Positions 1 through 8,477 of a stretch of 64,000 nucleotides of DNA are shown in pieces; the stretch's first letter is position 1, and each line of letters starts with the position of its first letter. Origin of the DNA: Algimonas arctica (GTDB lineage Bacteria; Pseudomonadota; Alphaproteobacteria; Caulobacterales; Maricaulaceae); NCBI RefSeq assembly GCF_014652695.1, contig NZ_BMZH01000007.1:1-64000 (forward strand), read 5' to 3'. The position numbers and the translations under genes were made by a program. The notes beneath the pieces were generated by a model, which was not told the DNA's origin, searched no databases, and worked only from the letters and a program-made list of their open reading frames with translations.

Positions 1-169
1 ATCCGAAACGCAGGCATGCTAACAACGGGATGTTGTCACCCGTCGAATTTGAGATGACAGCAAAATGAAGTAGCAAGGTGTCTATAAAGCTAGGGGCACA
101 TCAGAGCTTTTAAACTTAGTTATTACCCATCGACGACGATTGAAGGTATAGAGCTGTGTTGGAGGACGC

Positions 170-358
170 CTACTTAGTAGGTTTGTCTGACCCTGAACTA
201 GATTGCCCGCCACTAGACTCGGACCCGCTCTGACCTTGTGAGGTCGTTGGAGATGCTGAGTTTTGGCAATTACCTGAACTTTCGCTAGGCTTTGCACTGA
301 TGGTTGGGTTGACGCTTTCGCGAATTAAAACGACTTTTGGTTTTTGATCTTTAGACAT
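170..358 (-). CDS. Small Ser/Gly-rich hypothetical protein
   Basis: A 62-residue reading frame that I do not recognise. The N-terminal third (MSKDQKPKVVLIRES) is basic and the rest is a low-complexity tail rich in Ser, Gly, Gln and Pro, so it is probably disordered. There is no signal peptide or membrane segment. No clear Shine-Dalgarno sequence precedes the ATG, but a 7-bp inverted repeat overlaps the start codon. The gene stands alone, upstream of the lepA 3' end on the same strand. It could be a real small protein or a chance frame. Confidence 0.4.
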   Translation of the reverse strand: MSKDQKPKVVLIRESVNPTISAKPSESSGNCQNSASPTTSQGQSGSESSGGQSSSGSDKPTK

Positions 359-378
359 GATACTTTGTAACGTATCAT
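357..378. promoter_or_regulatory. Inverted repeat over the start codon of the small Ser-rich gene
   Basis: ATGATAC (357-363) and GTATCAT (372-378) form a perfect 7-bp dyad separated by 8 bases, and the left arm includes the start codon of the minus-strand gene. It could be an operator or an mRNA hairpin blocking the start. No regulator is identified. Confidence 0.35.
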
Positions 379-493
379 TGTTTTAGAAGCAATACCTTTA
401 ACGTTCTTGTCAGTTCCCGCTTTAAATTATCTGGACCTTAGTCGGCTGCCCCTCCGGGCCAATCCGTTGCGCTTACGCTCCCGGCGACGACTG

Positions 494-518
494 ATTTTGT
501 GTCTCTCGGACACAAAAT
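494..518. terminator. Hairpin downstream of lepA
   Basis: ATTTTGTGTC (494-503) pairs perfectly with GACACAAAAT (509-518) around a 5-base loop. It lies 16 bases beyond the lepA stop on the minus strand. The A/T-rich outer stem gives a short T tract only, so this is a probable but weak intrinsic terminator. Confidence 0.5.
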
Positions 519-533
519 TCCGCCAAAGGCGAA

Positions 534-2366
534 CTAATCGCCGTCCATCTTAAGCGCCGCAATAAATGCTTCTTGCGGGATTTCCACGCGCCCAAACTGG
601 CGCATCCGCTTCTTCCCTTTTTTCTGCTTATCCAACAGCTTCCGCTTCCGCGACGCATCACCCCCATAACATTTCGCGGTCACGTCCTTGCGCATCGCGG
701 CGATGGTTTCGCGGGCGATGACTTTGCCGCCGATGGCCGCTTGGACGGGGATTTTGAACAGGTGGCGCGGGATCAGGTCTTTGAGCCGTTCGCACATATG
801 GCGACCCCGGTTTTCGGCATTGTTGCGGTGCACCAGCATGGACAGCGCGTCGACGGGTTCACCGTTGACGAGGATGGTCATTTTCACGAGGTCGCCTTCG
901 CGCACACCGATGGCTTGGTAATCGAAGGAGGCGTAACCTTTGGACACGGATTTCAGCCGGTCATAGAAATCGAACACGACTTCGTTGAGCGGCAATTCAT
1001 ATTCCACCATCGCGCGTGAACCGACATAGGTCAGCGCGGTTTGGACGCCGCGGCGGTCTTGGCAGAGCTTGAGGATGCCGCCGAGATATTCATCCGGCGT
1101 CATGATGGTGGCTTTGATCCACGGCTCTTCAATATGTTCAATCGCCATCACGTCGGGCATGTCGGCGGGGTTGTGCAATTGGATCGGGTCGCCCTTGCGC
1201 ATGACCAGCGTATAGACGACCGACGGGGCGGTGGTGATGAGGTCGAGGTCGAACTCGCGCTCCAGCCGCTCTTGAATGATTTCGAGGTGGAGCAAGCCGA
1301 GGAAGCCGCAACGGAAGCCAAAGCCAAGCGCGGCCGAGGTTTCCATCTCGTAGCTGAAACTCGCGTCATTGAGGCGCAGGCGGCCCATCGCGTTGCGAAG
1401 ATCTTCGAAATCAGCCGCGTCGACCGGGAAAATACCGCAGAACACGACGGGCTGTGCGGGTTTAAAGCCTTGCAGCGCTTTTTCGGTTGGGCGTTTATCC
1501 TCTGTAATCGTATCGCCGACCGCCGCGTCCGCGACTTCTTTGATGGATCCTGTGAAGAACCCGATCTCGCCGGGGCCGATGGATTTGACGTCGGTCGGCT
1601 TGGGTTTGAACACGCCGACTTTATCGACCGTATAGCTCGCGCCCGTATTCATGGTGCGGATGCGCATGCCCTTGGTGATCGTGCCTTCGATCACGCGGAA
1701 CAGCACGATCACGCCCATATAGGTGTCATACCAGGCATCGACGAGCATCGCTTTGAGCGGGGCTTTCGGGTCGGCTTCGGGCGGCGGCGGCAGGCGCAAG
1801 GCGATGGCCTCTAACACGTCTTCAATGCCGATGCCGTTCTTGGCCGAACATTCGACCGCGTCTGACGTGTCGAGGCCGATGACGTCTTCGATCTGGGCTT
1901 TGACGCGCAGGGGATCGGCGGCGGGCAGGTCGATTTTATTGAGCACCGTGACGATCTCGTGGTCATGGTCGATGGCCTGATAAACATTGGCGAGCGTTTG
2001 CGCTTCGACGCCTTGGCTCGCATCGACGACCAAAATCGAGCCTTCGCAGGCCGAGAGCGAGCGCGACACTTCATAAGCGAAATCGACGTGGCCCGGCGTG
2101 TCCATCAGGTTGAGGATATAATCCGTGCCGTCCTTGGCTGTGTAATCGAGGCGCACCGTCTGGGCTTTAATCGTGATGCCGCGCTCTTTTTCAATGTCCA
2201 TATTATCGAGCACTTGCTCGGACATTTCGCGGTCTGTCAGCCCGCCGCAATGCGCGATCAAACGGTCGGCCAGCGTGCTCTTCCCATGATCAATATGCGC
2301 CACAATGGAGAAGTTGCGGATCTTGCTTTGGTCGGTCGGGGGCTTGGGTGTTGTGTCAGTGCTCAT
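534..2366 (-). CDS. lepA: Elongation factor 4 (LepA) GTPase
   Basis: Ribosome-bound translational GTPase that back-translocates or remodels stalled ribosomes. The 610-residue product has the full set of GTPase motifs: [14 protein letters not shown] (G1), GITIKAQ (G2), DTPGHVDF (G3) and NKIDLP (G4). These are followed by the EF-G-like domains and the LepA-specific C-terminus ([10 protein letters not shown]). The start is placed at the ATG at 2366 (MSTDTTPK), just before the conserved [11 protein letters not shown] segment. The frame stays open to 2468, but the extra 34 residues are Pro-rich, and their first codons lie in the operator of the divergent blaI-like gene, so they are unlikely to be translated. 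Confidence 0.97.
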   Translation of the reverse strand: MSTDTTPKPPTDQSKIRNFSIVAHIDHGKSTLADRLIAHCGGLTDREMSEQVLDNMDIEKERGITIKAQTVRLDYTAKDGTDYILNLMDTPGHVDFAYEVSRSLSACEGSILVVDASQGVEAQTLANVYQAIDHDHEIVTVLNKIDLPAADPLRVKAQIEDVIGLDTSDAVECSAKNGIGIEDVLEAIALRLPPPPEADPKAPLKAMLVDAWYDTYMGVIVLFRVIEGTITKGMRIRTMNTGASYTVDKVGVFKPKPTDVKSIGPGEIGFFTGSIKEVADAAVGDTITEDKRPTEKALQGFKPAQPVVFCGIFPVDAADFEDLRNAMGRLRLNDASFSYEMETSAALGFGFRCGFLGLLHLEIIQERLEREFDLDLITTAPSVVYTLVMRKGDPIQLHNPADMPDVMAIEHIEEPWIKATIMTPDEYLGGILKLCQDRRGVQTALTYVGSRAMVEYELPLNEVVFDFYDRLKSVSKGYASFDYQAIGVREGDLVKMTILVNGEPVDALSMLVHRNNAENRGRHMCERLKDLIPRHLFKIPVQAAIGGKVIARETIAAMRKDVTAKCYGGDASRKRKLLDKQKKGKKRMRQFGRVEIPQEAFIAALKMDGD

Positions 2367-2441
2367 AGTGCTCGCGAGGTAAGGCCGAGGGGGGCTGGGC
2401 GCAAGCGGTTTGGGCTGCGGGGTGGAGTTATGGGTAGGGGA

Positions 2442-2471
2442 TTGACTTATGGTGACATGTGTCACCATAAG
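2442..2471 (+). promoter_or_regulatory. Putative promoter of the blaI-like operon
   Basis: TTGACT (2442-2447) and CATAAG (2466-2471) are spaced 18 bases apart and resemble -35 and -10 boxes. The expected transcription start, about 2477-2479, coincides with the ATG of the repressor gene, so the mRNA would be leaderless. The promoter is entirely covered by the operator dyad. This is inferred from sequence only. Confidence 0.5.
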
Positions 2472-2479
2472 GTGACATG
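2447..2479. promoter_or_regulatory. BlaI/CopY-type operator dyad
   Basis: TTATGGTGACA (2447-2457) is followed by TG and then by its exact reverse complement TGTCACCATAA (2460-2470), a perfect 11-bp dyad with a 2-base spacer. A further half-site GGTGACATG (2471-2479) follows and contains the start codon of the repressor gene. The core GACA-TG-TGTC has the same geometry as the TACA-N2-TGTA operators known for BlaI/MecI/CopY repressors. The position implies negative autoregulation. Confidence 0.75.
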
Positions 2480-2857
2480 AAACCCTTAGCGTCTGAATTA
2501 TTTATACTAAAGCACCTCTGGAAATCCGGCTCTCAGAGCATCGGAGAAATTCACAATGCGATCAAAATCGATCTCGGTTGGTCGCGGTCATCGTCTCGCA
2601 AGACTGTTGAGCGGATGGTGGATAAAGGTTTGTTGAATGTTCGGGACGAACATGGTCTCAATATTTATCGGGCGCAGGCCAAAAAAATCCCAACGCTTGC
2701 GGGCTTGATTCAAAGCTTTGCTGCCGATGTTTTGGGCCTCGATGGCCCGCTTCCTGTCTCTAACCTCGTTAAAAGTCAGCTATTGTCGGGCGATGAACTC
2801 GCCGAATTAGAAGCGGTTTTAAACGCGGCTGACGATCAGCAAAAAAAGAACGGGTAG
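2477..2857 (+). CDS. BlaI/MecI/CopY family transcriptional repressor
   Basis: A 126-residue winged-helix repressor. The N-terminal domain has the family pattern: ELFILKHLW, then IGEIHNAI, then [17 protein letters not shown] (recognition helix and wing), then a helical dimerisation tail from about residue 75. In the classical system BlaI is removed from DNA by proteolysis triggered by the membrane sensor BlaR1. Here the next gene encodes a BlaR1-like M56 protein and starts on the base after the TAG stop, so the two are co-transcribed and probably translationally coupled. The ATG sits inside an operator half-site and has no proper Shine-Dalgarno spacing, which suggests a leaderless message. No beta-lactamase gene is adjacent. 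Confidence 0.9.
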   Translation: MKPLASELFILKHLWKSGSQSIGEIHNAIKIDLGWSRSSSRKTVERMVDKGLLNVRDEHGLNIYRAQAKKIPTLAGLIQSFAADVLGLDGPLPVSNLVKSQLLSGDELAELEAVLNAADDQQKKNG

Positions 2858-4321
2858 ATGACACTTCCCCTCACCTTTTTAGTGGCCGTATTTTGTGTCA
2901 GCGGAATTCTCTTCATTTGTGCGAAACTGTTCCTCCAATTTGATGAGCGCGCTGAACAATGGCCGTTATTCTGGGCGACCTGTTTGTCGCTCAGCTTGCT
3001 TATTCCCCTATCAGGCCTGTTGCTCTTGATGATGCCGGAGTGGGTGCCAACGCCGGCTTTCGAAATCTTGTCACTGCATGAGCCCTTGCAGTCGTTAGGA
3101 CTGATCGCCGGCACTGAGCTAACGGCGGTTAAAAACGACAGTCTTTTGACGTTGGCGAACGCGAATAAACTCCTTGTCACCCTCTACTTTATCGGCGCGT
3201 CCTTGAATATCGTGACGTTATTGCGGGGACGGTATCGGATTCATCGCCTTATCTCGGTGGCCGAGCCTCTCGGTGCGTGGTGCGAAGATGATGTTCTTCT
3301 GACCTCACTCACCGGATCGCCCTTTGCTTGGACCCCATTTGGGCAGCCCAAACATTCTCGAATTGTCATTCCAGAGGCTTACTCGCGTCAAATGAGCCGC
3401 GATAGCCTGTCAGATATTCTGATCCATGAGCGGACGCATATCGCCCGTCGTGACGATGAATTCGGGCTTATTCTGCGCATCATCTTGTGTGTCTGTTGGG
3501 TTTCGCCCTTTGCGCACTGGATGTTCGGGCGCTGGAGCCAAAGCACAGAAATTCAATGCGACATGGCCGTGACGGCTAATCGTGATCCAAGAATGCGGAA
3601 AACCTATGCGGACACACTTCTACAGGCGATTCACATAATGGCGGGCCGGGTACGGCAATACCCGGCCGCCTCCTTCTCAACCCACCGTATAAGGAACGAA
3701 AAAATGAGAATTATTCATATCATGAAGGGAACTCGCCCTGCTTTCAAGAGGCGCCGCGATAAAGTCGGGCTGGCCCTTGTGGCGTCGACACTGTCTGTCG
3801 TCGGAATGATGAGTGTTTCCGCAACCGCTCGTGCAAACAATAAGTCGCCCCAACCTATCAGGGTCGCTGAAGGTCCACCTGCAAAACTTCCTGCGGCTAT
3901 CAGCCCGGCATTCAGCGCCATAGTGACAGGCCGATTGACGTCTCGCTTTGGCCCTGTAGCGGATCCGTTCAAAGACGGTGCGACACGCAACCACTTTGGC
4001 GTTGATATTGCCGCCCCAACCGGAACCCCCATCTATGCGCCTGCGAATGGGGTGATTGTGGCGGCAACCGATGTCTATGATGGAAAACCCGCTTATGGAA
4101 ATGTCGTTGTTCTACAAACGGAAGGCGGTGTCTTAACCGTCTTCGCTCATCTGGACGGGTTCACCGTATCGTCGGGACAGACCGTCACAAAAGGGACCCA
4201 GATCGCCACAGTCGGCAGTAGTGGTAAAAGCACAGGGCCTCACGTACATATCGAAACGCACCAAAATGGAACCCGTATCGACCCAATGGGTGTTTGGACG
4301 ATTGCGAGGAACAAGAGGTAA
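2858..4321 (+). CDS. BlaR1-like M56 sensor peptidase fused to an M23 domain
   Basis: A 487-residue fusion. Hydrophobic segments lie at about 1-24, 37-59, 103-120 and 200-222, with the M56 zinc motif HERTH at 190-194 and the third-ligand region EIQCD at 231-235. A fifth hydrophobic segment (about 303-322) leads to a C-terminal domain that is not a penicillin-binding sensor but an M23 LytM-type peptidase. Its motifs are NHFGVD (H379, D383) and HVHIE (H462, H464), so the zinc ligands are intact. By analogy with BlaR1, the M23 part would be periplasmic and the M56 part would face the cytoplasm and act on the upstream repressor. M23/M56 fusions are known as an architecture; the signal and targets here are unknown. 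Hydrolysis or sensing of peptidoglycan cross-links is an inference. Confidence 0.88.
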   Translation: MTLPLTFLVAVFCVSGILFICAKLFLQFDERAEQWPLFWATCLSLSLLIPLSGLLLLMMPEWVPTPAFEILSLHEPLQSLGLIAGTELTAVKNDSLLTLANANKLLVTLYFIGASLNIVTLLRGRYRIHRLISVAEPLGAWCEDDVLLTSLTGSPFAWTPFGQPKHSRIVIPEAYSRQMSRDSLSDILIHERTHIARRDDEFGLILRIILCVCWVSPFAHWMFGRWSQSTEIQCDMAVTANRDPRMRKTYADTLLQAIHIMAGRVRQYPAASFSTHRIRNEKMRIIHIMKGTRPAFKRRRDKVGLALVASTLSVVGMMSVSATARANNKSPQPIRVAEGPPAKLPAAISPAFSAIVTGRLTSRFGPVADPFKDGATRNHFGVDIAAPTGTPIYAPANGVIVAATDVYDGKPAYGNVVVLQTEGGVLTVFAHLDGFTVSSGQTVTKGTQIATVGSSGKSTGPHVHIETHQNGTRIDPMGVWTIARNKR

Positions 4322-4628
4322 TCTCTGAATTAAAATGGCTGCACAGCTACCTGAGCCATTTTATCCACCGAAACGAGTATTTCCAAAGCGGCATGGGCGG
4401 TTCTGCGCAGCGCAATTGTCTATCTCCGGATTGAAAATCAGAGACGCGATCATGTCCACGACGACACAACCTATGATAAATCCCTACCCCTCACGTCCTC
4501 AGGCGTGAGGGGGCATATCGTTCTTAAAAGTAGAGATGGGGGGCGGCGTGAAGGCGCGGTAATCGTTTGAAGAGGCGAGTGGCTTTGGCGACTCGGACTT
4601 TTACGGAAGTTTTATCGGAGCTGAGGCC
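4322..4628. other. Intergenic region with two hairpins
   Basis: This 307-base gap lies between the convergent M56/M23 and lipoprotein genes. TAAAATGGCT (4331-4340) pairs with AGCCATTTTA (4354-4363), a perfect 10-bp stem that could end the peptidase transcript. CCCCTCACG (4487-4495) pairs with CGTGAGGGG (4504-4512) around 8 bases, a stable REP-like hairpin without a T tract. I see no convincing gene. Confidence 0.55.
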
Positions 4629-5219
4629 CTACCGCCCACCCATCTGTGTCTTCCGCGCTTTGCGTCCACCAATCCGGATCAAGAGGACCACAACAGTCGC
4701 CAGCGAGCTAATCAGGAAAAATATCCCAAGAAATTTAAACAATTTGGCGCGACCGACTTGGTCGTCGCGCATGGGTGAGGCCTCGGACCGGGTGGCGTTG
4801 ATGGCGCGGAGGGCGCAACATTTTCCGGCGTCGTCGAACGTATGCGCGGTTTGCACGAGCAGGTAGCCGTCCTCGAAGCGTAGCTCATAGGCGAGGTTAT
4901 ACGTGCCGCGGCGGATCGCGCCTTGTGTGTCGGAATAGGCTTGCTCGGTCGAGCCGATCACGCCGACCACATCGCGGGACAGCTCTGCACCGTCGGGCAC
5001 ATTGGCGGACATGCGCTCGACTTGCGCGCGTAGCTCAGGATTGTCGCGGTCGTCCGGGAAAGCGTCATAGATAAACTGCGTCTCGCCCGCGATCAGCTGG
5101 TCAATCTGCGCATTCACCTCCGCCCGCACATCGGCCGGAACCCGCTTCTCGCTCATCGCCTCCATCGAGCAGGCGGAAAGGGCCAGAGCGGCAATGAGGA
5201 TCAGGATAAAGCGCAACAT
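4629..5219 (-). CDS. Hypothetical lipoprotein with C-terminal membrane segment
   Basis: A 196-residue protein from the ATG at 5219. It opens with a lipoprotein signal peptide (MLRFILILIAALALSAC, lipobox LSAC, Cys at 17). The middle is a soluble domain of about 120 residues that I do not recognise. Near the end is a second hydrophobic stretch (FLGIFFLISSLATVVVLLI) followed by a basic tail, so the protein may be anchored at both ends. An upstream in-frame ATG at 5240 would spoil the signal peptide and was not used. Confidence 0.75.
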   Translation of the reverse strand: MLRFILILIAALALSACSMEAMSEKRVPADVRAEVNAQIDQLIAGETQFIYDAFPDDRDNPELRAQVERMSANVPDGAELSRDVVGVIGSTEQAYSDTQGAIRRGTYNLAYELRFEDGYLLVQTAHTFDDAGKCCALRAINATRSEASPMRDDQVGRAKLFKFLGIFFLISSLATVVVLLIRIGGRKARKTQMGGR

Positions 5220-5527
5220 AGTCCCGTCATAGCGGGCCATGCAGGGCCATTAAAGACCAAAAGGGAGCAAAGACCAAATGAGAGCGCTTAGGCAATAACC
5301 CTGCGGGGCGTGCGCCTTATGAAGCTTTAGTCCCTCGTTTGCATTTCCCTGCGTCGCTAGGGGTGAGCTTTGATCGGAACATTCTCGGACTTTGGACCGT
5401 TTCGTTACCATCACGATCCACCCCACCGATGATGTGTCGCAGGCATTTTTCTTTTCGGCTGAAACTCACGAAAAGTTCGGCGTTCAGAAAAATCAACGAA
5501 CATTTCGTCAGACAAGAGGCCCCATAT

Positions 5528-6903
5528 ATGACGCAAATCACCACCATCAATCCCGCGACGGATACCAAGATCGCAAGCTATGACGTGATGAGCTCCGACC
5601 AGGCGTTCGATAAAGTCGAGCGGTGTCAGGCGGCGTTTTTGGATTGGCGCGGGAAAAGCCCTGTGGAACGCGCGCCGTATTTGCGCAAGATTGCGCAGGG
5701 CTTACGCGATAACGCCGATGCGTTTGCCAGCCTGATGACCGAAGAAACTGGCAAGCTGTTGCGCGATGGGTACACTGAAGTTGAGCTATGTGCGCAACTC
5801 TTTGAATACTCGGCGGACCACGGTCCTGACCTGTTGGCAGATGAAGAACGAACCCTAGCGGCGGTGAGAAAAGCGGGATCGTCGCCTATTGTCCGATCGG
5901 CGTGATCTATAGCATCCAACCGTGGAATTTCCCAGTTTATCAGCCCGTGCGTGTTCTTGCGGCGAATTTGATGGCCGGGAACGGTGTCATCTTAAAACAT
6001 GCCTCGCTCTGCACGGGCAGTGGCCTGATGTTGCGGGATGTCTGCGTCAAAGCCGGGCTCCCGAAAGGTCTGTTCGATGTCGTGATCGTTGATCACGAGA
6101 CATCGGATGCGATTATTGAGCATAAACTCATTCGCGGTGTCACGATGACGGGGAGCGATAAGGCCGGTCGACACATCGGCCAAATGGCGACGAAGAACCT
6201 GAAAAAATCCGTTCTCGAATTGGGATCTAACGATGCCTATATGGTGCTGGAGGACGCCGATATTGACTTGGCGGTTGAGACCTGTGTCCAAGGCCGTCTT
6301 TATAACAACGGCGAAACCTGCGTGTCGGCCAAACGGTTTGTTGTGACCGAGGCCGTTTACGACGCGTTTACCGAAGCCTTTGTCGCGCAGATGAAAGCTA
6401 TCCGTCTCGGCGATCCGACAGATGACGACACACAGCTGGGCCCGCTTTCGAGCGTCGAACAATTCGAGACGATTTGCGAACAGGTCAAGGAGAGTCTTGA
6501 TGGCGGTGCGGCGCTGTTGTGTGGCGGCACAGCCCCAGACCGTGTGGGGCAATACTATCCCGCAACCGTGCTGGCAAATTGCCAGCCGGGCACGCCCGCC
6601 TATGATGATGAAATCTTTGGCCCCGTCGCAGCCATCATTAAAGCGACCGATGATGCCGACGCCATGCGCATTGCTAACGACAGCCGCTCCGGACTGGGGG
6701 GCGGTATCTTTAGCCGGGATGAAGAGAAAGCGGTCAAATTGGCGCGCGATCACTTTGACACGGGAATGATCCGTATAAATTCCTTTGGCGCCGCCGACCC
6801 CAATATGCCGTTTGGCGGGGTCAAGAATTCCGGGTTTGGACGCGAACACGGCGGCTTTGGCATGATGGAATTCGTCAATATCAAGGCGGTCTATAGACCT
6901 TGA
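5528..6903 (+). pseudogene. sad: Succinate-semialdehyde dehydrogenase, split by a -1 frameshift
   Basis: Encodes an aldehyde dehydrogenase of the Sad/YneI type, which oxidises succinate semialdehyde to succinate with NAD(P). The first part (from ATG 5528) runs to about 5865 and gives the N-terminal cofactor-binding region (INPATDTKI, FLDWRGKSPVERAPYLRKIA). The rest continues in the -1 frame with GEKSGIVAYCPIGVIYSIQPWNFP, the catalytic Glu in VLELGSND, the catalytic Cys in NNGETCVSA and the C-terminal PFGGVKNSGFGREHG. The whole interval is exactly one base short of 459 codons, and both halves are otherwise intact. One base is therefore missing near 5855-5870, either as a recent mutation or as a sequence error. 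With that base restored it would be a normal 458-residue enzyme. Confidence 0.88.
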
Positions 6904-7119
6904 TATACGCCAGACCCTGATACCGAGCCGAGGGTGTCACAGCCCCGACGCCCCAAAGGCCCGTCTGAGTTCATTCAGTCTCTTTTGAGGAGACTCTAAG
7001 GATTGAAATTCTGGGTCTCGATTTTTCCCGTGTCATCAGATTGGCCGGACCCTTGGCGCCGCATCGCTGAGGCAAAGACTGAAAAAATTAAACCTATAAA
7101 TTTTAAATTGGAGATTATT

Positions 7120-7725
7120 ATGAAAATTCTTGTCGCAGGCGCCACCGGAAACACTGGAACACGCCTCATGCATGATCTTGTCCAGCGCGGTCACGATCCG
7201 GTCGCGTTGGTCAGGGACAGCTCTGACACGAGCCAGCTGCCGCCACAGGTTGAGCAGCGTATTGGTGATCTTGCCGATCTCCGCGATGATATCTGTGATG
7301 GCTGCGATGCTGTGGTTTTTGCCGCCGGGTCTGGCGGCGATACGGGGTCGGATATGACGGATAAAATTGACCGCGATGGGGCTATGCGTCTTGTCGACTT
7401 GGCCGCAAAGACGCCCGTCTCGCGGTTTGTCATGCTCAGCAGTGTCGGGGCTGATAACCCTAACCCAGAGGGCGAACTGGCAACCTATCTAAAGGCGAAG
7501 CATGATGCTGATGAACATTTAAAAGCATCGGGGCTACCTTATGCGATCCTGCGTCCCGTCGCCCTGACTGATGATGGCGGGTCAGGCGATATTGTGCTCG
7601 GTGACAAAGTTGACCCCCAAGCCAAAGCGGCGCGCGGCGATGTGGCCAGAGTGCTTGCCGATGCGGTTGATAGTGCGGACTGGCTAGGAAAAACCCGTCT
7701 GATGCAATCGGCTCAAACGTCGTAA
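7120..7725 (+). CDS. NAD(P)-binding oxidoreductase, atypical SDR
   Basis: A 201-residue protein of the NmrA/YwnB-type SDR group. It starts with a Rossmann motif, VAGATGNTGTRLM (GxxGxxG). It then has VFAAGSGGDTG and SRFVMLSSVGAD, where the family's active-site-like Ser lies, and ends with ILRPVALTDDGG. Such proteins bind NADPH and act as reductases, isomerases or redox sensors; the substrate cannot be read from sequence. The ATG at 7120 has a GGAG at 7110-7113. The frame is open to 7003, but that extension has no conserved content. A strong terminator follows. Confidence 0.85.
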   Translation: MKILVAGATGNTGTRLMHDLVQRGHDPVALVRDSSDTSQLPPQVEQRIGDLADLRDDICDGCDAVVFAAGSGGDTGSDMTDKIDRDGAMRLVDLAAKTPVSRFVMLSSVGADNPNPEGELATYLKAKHDADEHLKASGLPYAILRPVALTDDGGSGDIVLGDKVDPQAKAARGDVARVLADAVDSADWLGKTRLMQSAQTS

Positions 7726-7765
7726 AGCCCTTATCGAATAATTCCGATAAACAGTTCAAAATTAC

Positions 7766-7793
7766 AAAAGCGCGCCCTTTGGCGCGCTTTTTT
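7766..7793 (+). terminator. Intrinsic terminator after the SDR gene
   Basis: AAAAGCGCGCC (7766-7776) pairs with GGCGCGCTTTT (7781-7791) around a CTTT loop, followed by further T residues. It is a textbook rho-independent terminator about 40 bases after the stop codon. Confidence 0.93.
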
Positions 7794-7993
7794 GTTGCGG
7801 CTACAAAAGGTTTGGCCGCCAGACGTTTCCGGTGCGGCAGCCTTCTAATAAAACCCTCTTTGAGCGCCAAAGCGGTGAGGGTGAGGTGGCATTCTGATTT
7901 TTTTGATGGGTCCGGATCGACGTGCAGCCTTCGTTGCAGGGTTAGGCTTTGTAATTCGCGAGGCCTGAACAGACATATTTTAGAGAGGTGTTC

Positions 7994-8364
7994 ATGACCA
8001 AACACATTCTAGCATCGATGGCTGTTCTCGGCATGGCGACAAGCATCGCCCCGCTTTCTGCGCAGGCACAATTCACCGGACCGGGCGTAAGCGAAAGCAT
8101 CACGACTGTGGCCGATGCTAAAAACGCCTATGATGATACCTATGTCGAATTAACCAGTCACATTGTGAACAAGGTCAAAGACGAAACCTATATGTTCCGT
8201 GACGGTTCAGCGACATCATGATCGAAATTGATGACGACGACTTCCGGGGGCAGCAAGTGACTCCGCAGATGACAGTGTCGATCAAAGGCGAAGTCGACAA
8301 GGGGGGCGACCTGAAAATTGACGTCGAGCGACTTGACGTTGAGCGGGCTGACGTCGCCGGGTAA
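7994..8364 (+). pseudogene. YgiW/NirD-type OB-fold (BOF) periplasmic protein, frameshifted
   Basis: A small stress-associated OB-fold protein of the YgiW/YdeI (BOF) family, exported through a signal peptide ending near SAQAQ. The first frame carries VELTSHIVNKVKDETYMFRDGS and then hits a stop at 8219-8221. The -1 frame continues the same domain (DIMIEIDDDDFRGQQV, then VSIKGEVDKGG and LKIDVERLDV) to a TAA at 8362-8364. The interval is one base short of 124 codons, so a single base is missing near 8210-8215, and restoring it gives a 123-residue protein of normal family size. The ATG at 7994 has GAGAGG at 7983-7988. A strong terminator follows. Confidence 0.85.
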
Positions 8365-8398
8365 ATTCACCCGTCAGTCCCCAATCCTCATAATAAAG

Positions 8399-8434
8399 AG
8401 CCACCGAATGGTTACATTCGGTGGCTTATTTTTT
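8399..8434 (+). terminator. Intrinsic terminator after the BOF gene
   Basis: AGCCACCGAATG (8399-8410) pairs with CATTCGGTGGCT (8415-8426) around GTTA, a 12-bp perfect stem. It is followed by a T-rich run to 8434. Confidence 0.92.
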
Positions 8435-8435
8435 G

Positions 8436-8477
8436 CTTAGCCATCCGGCTAAGTTATCAAAAGGACGCTAAGTCCTT
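8436..8477 (-). terminator. Hairpins at the 3' end of dnaA
   Basis: On the minus strand the dnaA stop is followed at once by AAGGAC-loop-GTCCTT (arms 8472-8477 and 8461-8466) and a run of four T. A second perfect hairpin CTTAGCC/GGCTAAG lies at 8436-8453. The first resembles a modest intrinsic terminator for dnaA. Confidence 0.5.

Noticed and set aside
2367-2468. N-terminal extension of lepA to 2468
   Set aside because: The added 34 residues are Pro-rich and unlike LepA, and their first codons lie inside the blaI-type operator.
573-2480. Long plus-strand frames opposite lepA
   Set aside because: They are antisense shadows of a high-GC gene; their products have no conserved pattern, while the minus frame is a clear LepA.
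5992-6849. 285-codon minus-strand frame opposite the dehydrogenase gene
   Set aside because: Antisense shadow of the aldehyde dehydrogenase; no recognisable domain.
7779-7997. 72-codon frame between the SDR and BOF genes
   Set aside because: It begins inside the terminator stem, has no ribosome site and has a composition like translated non-coding DNA.
8200-8225. Programmed -1 frameshift in the BOF gene
   Set aside because: There is no slippery heptamer and no downstream stem close to the junction; a plain one-base deletion explains it.
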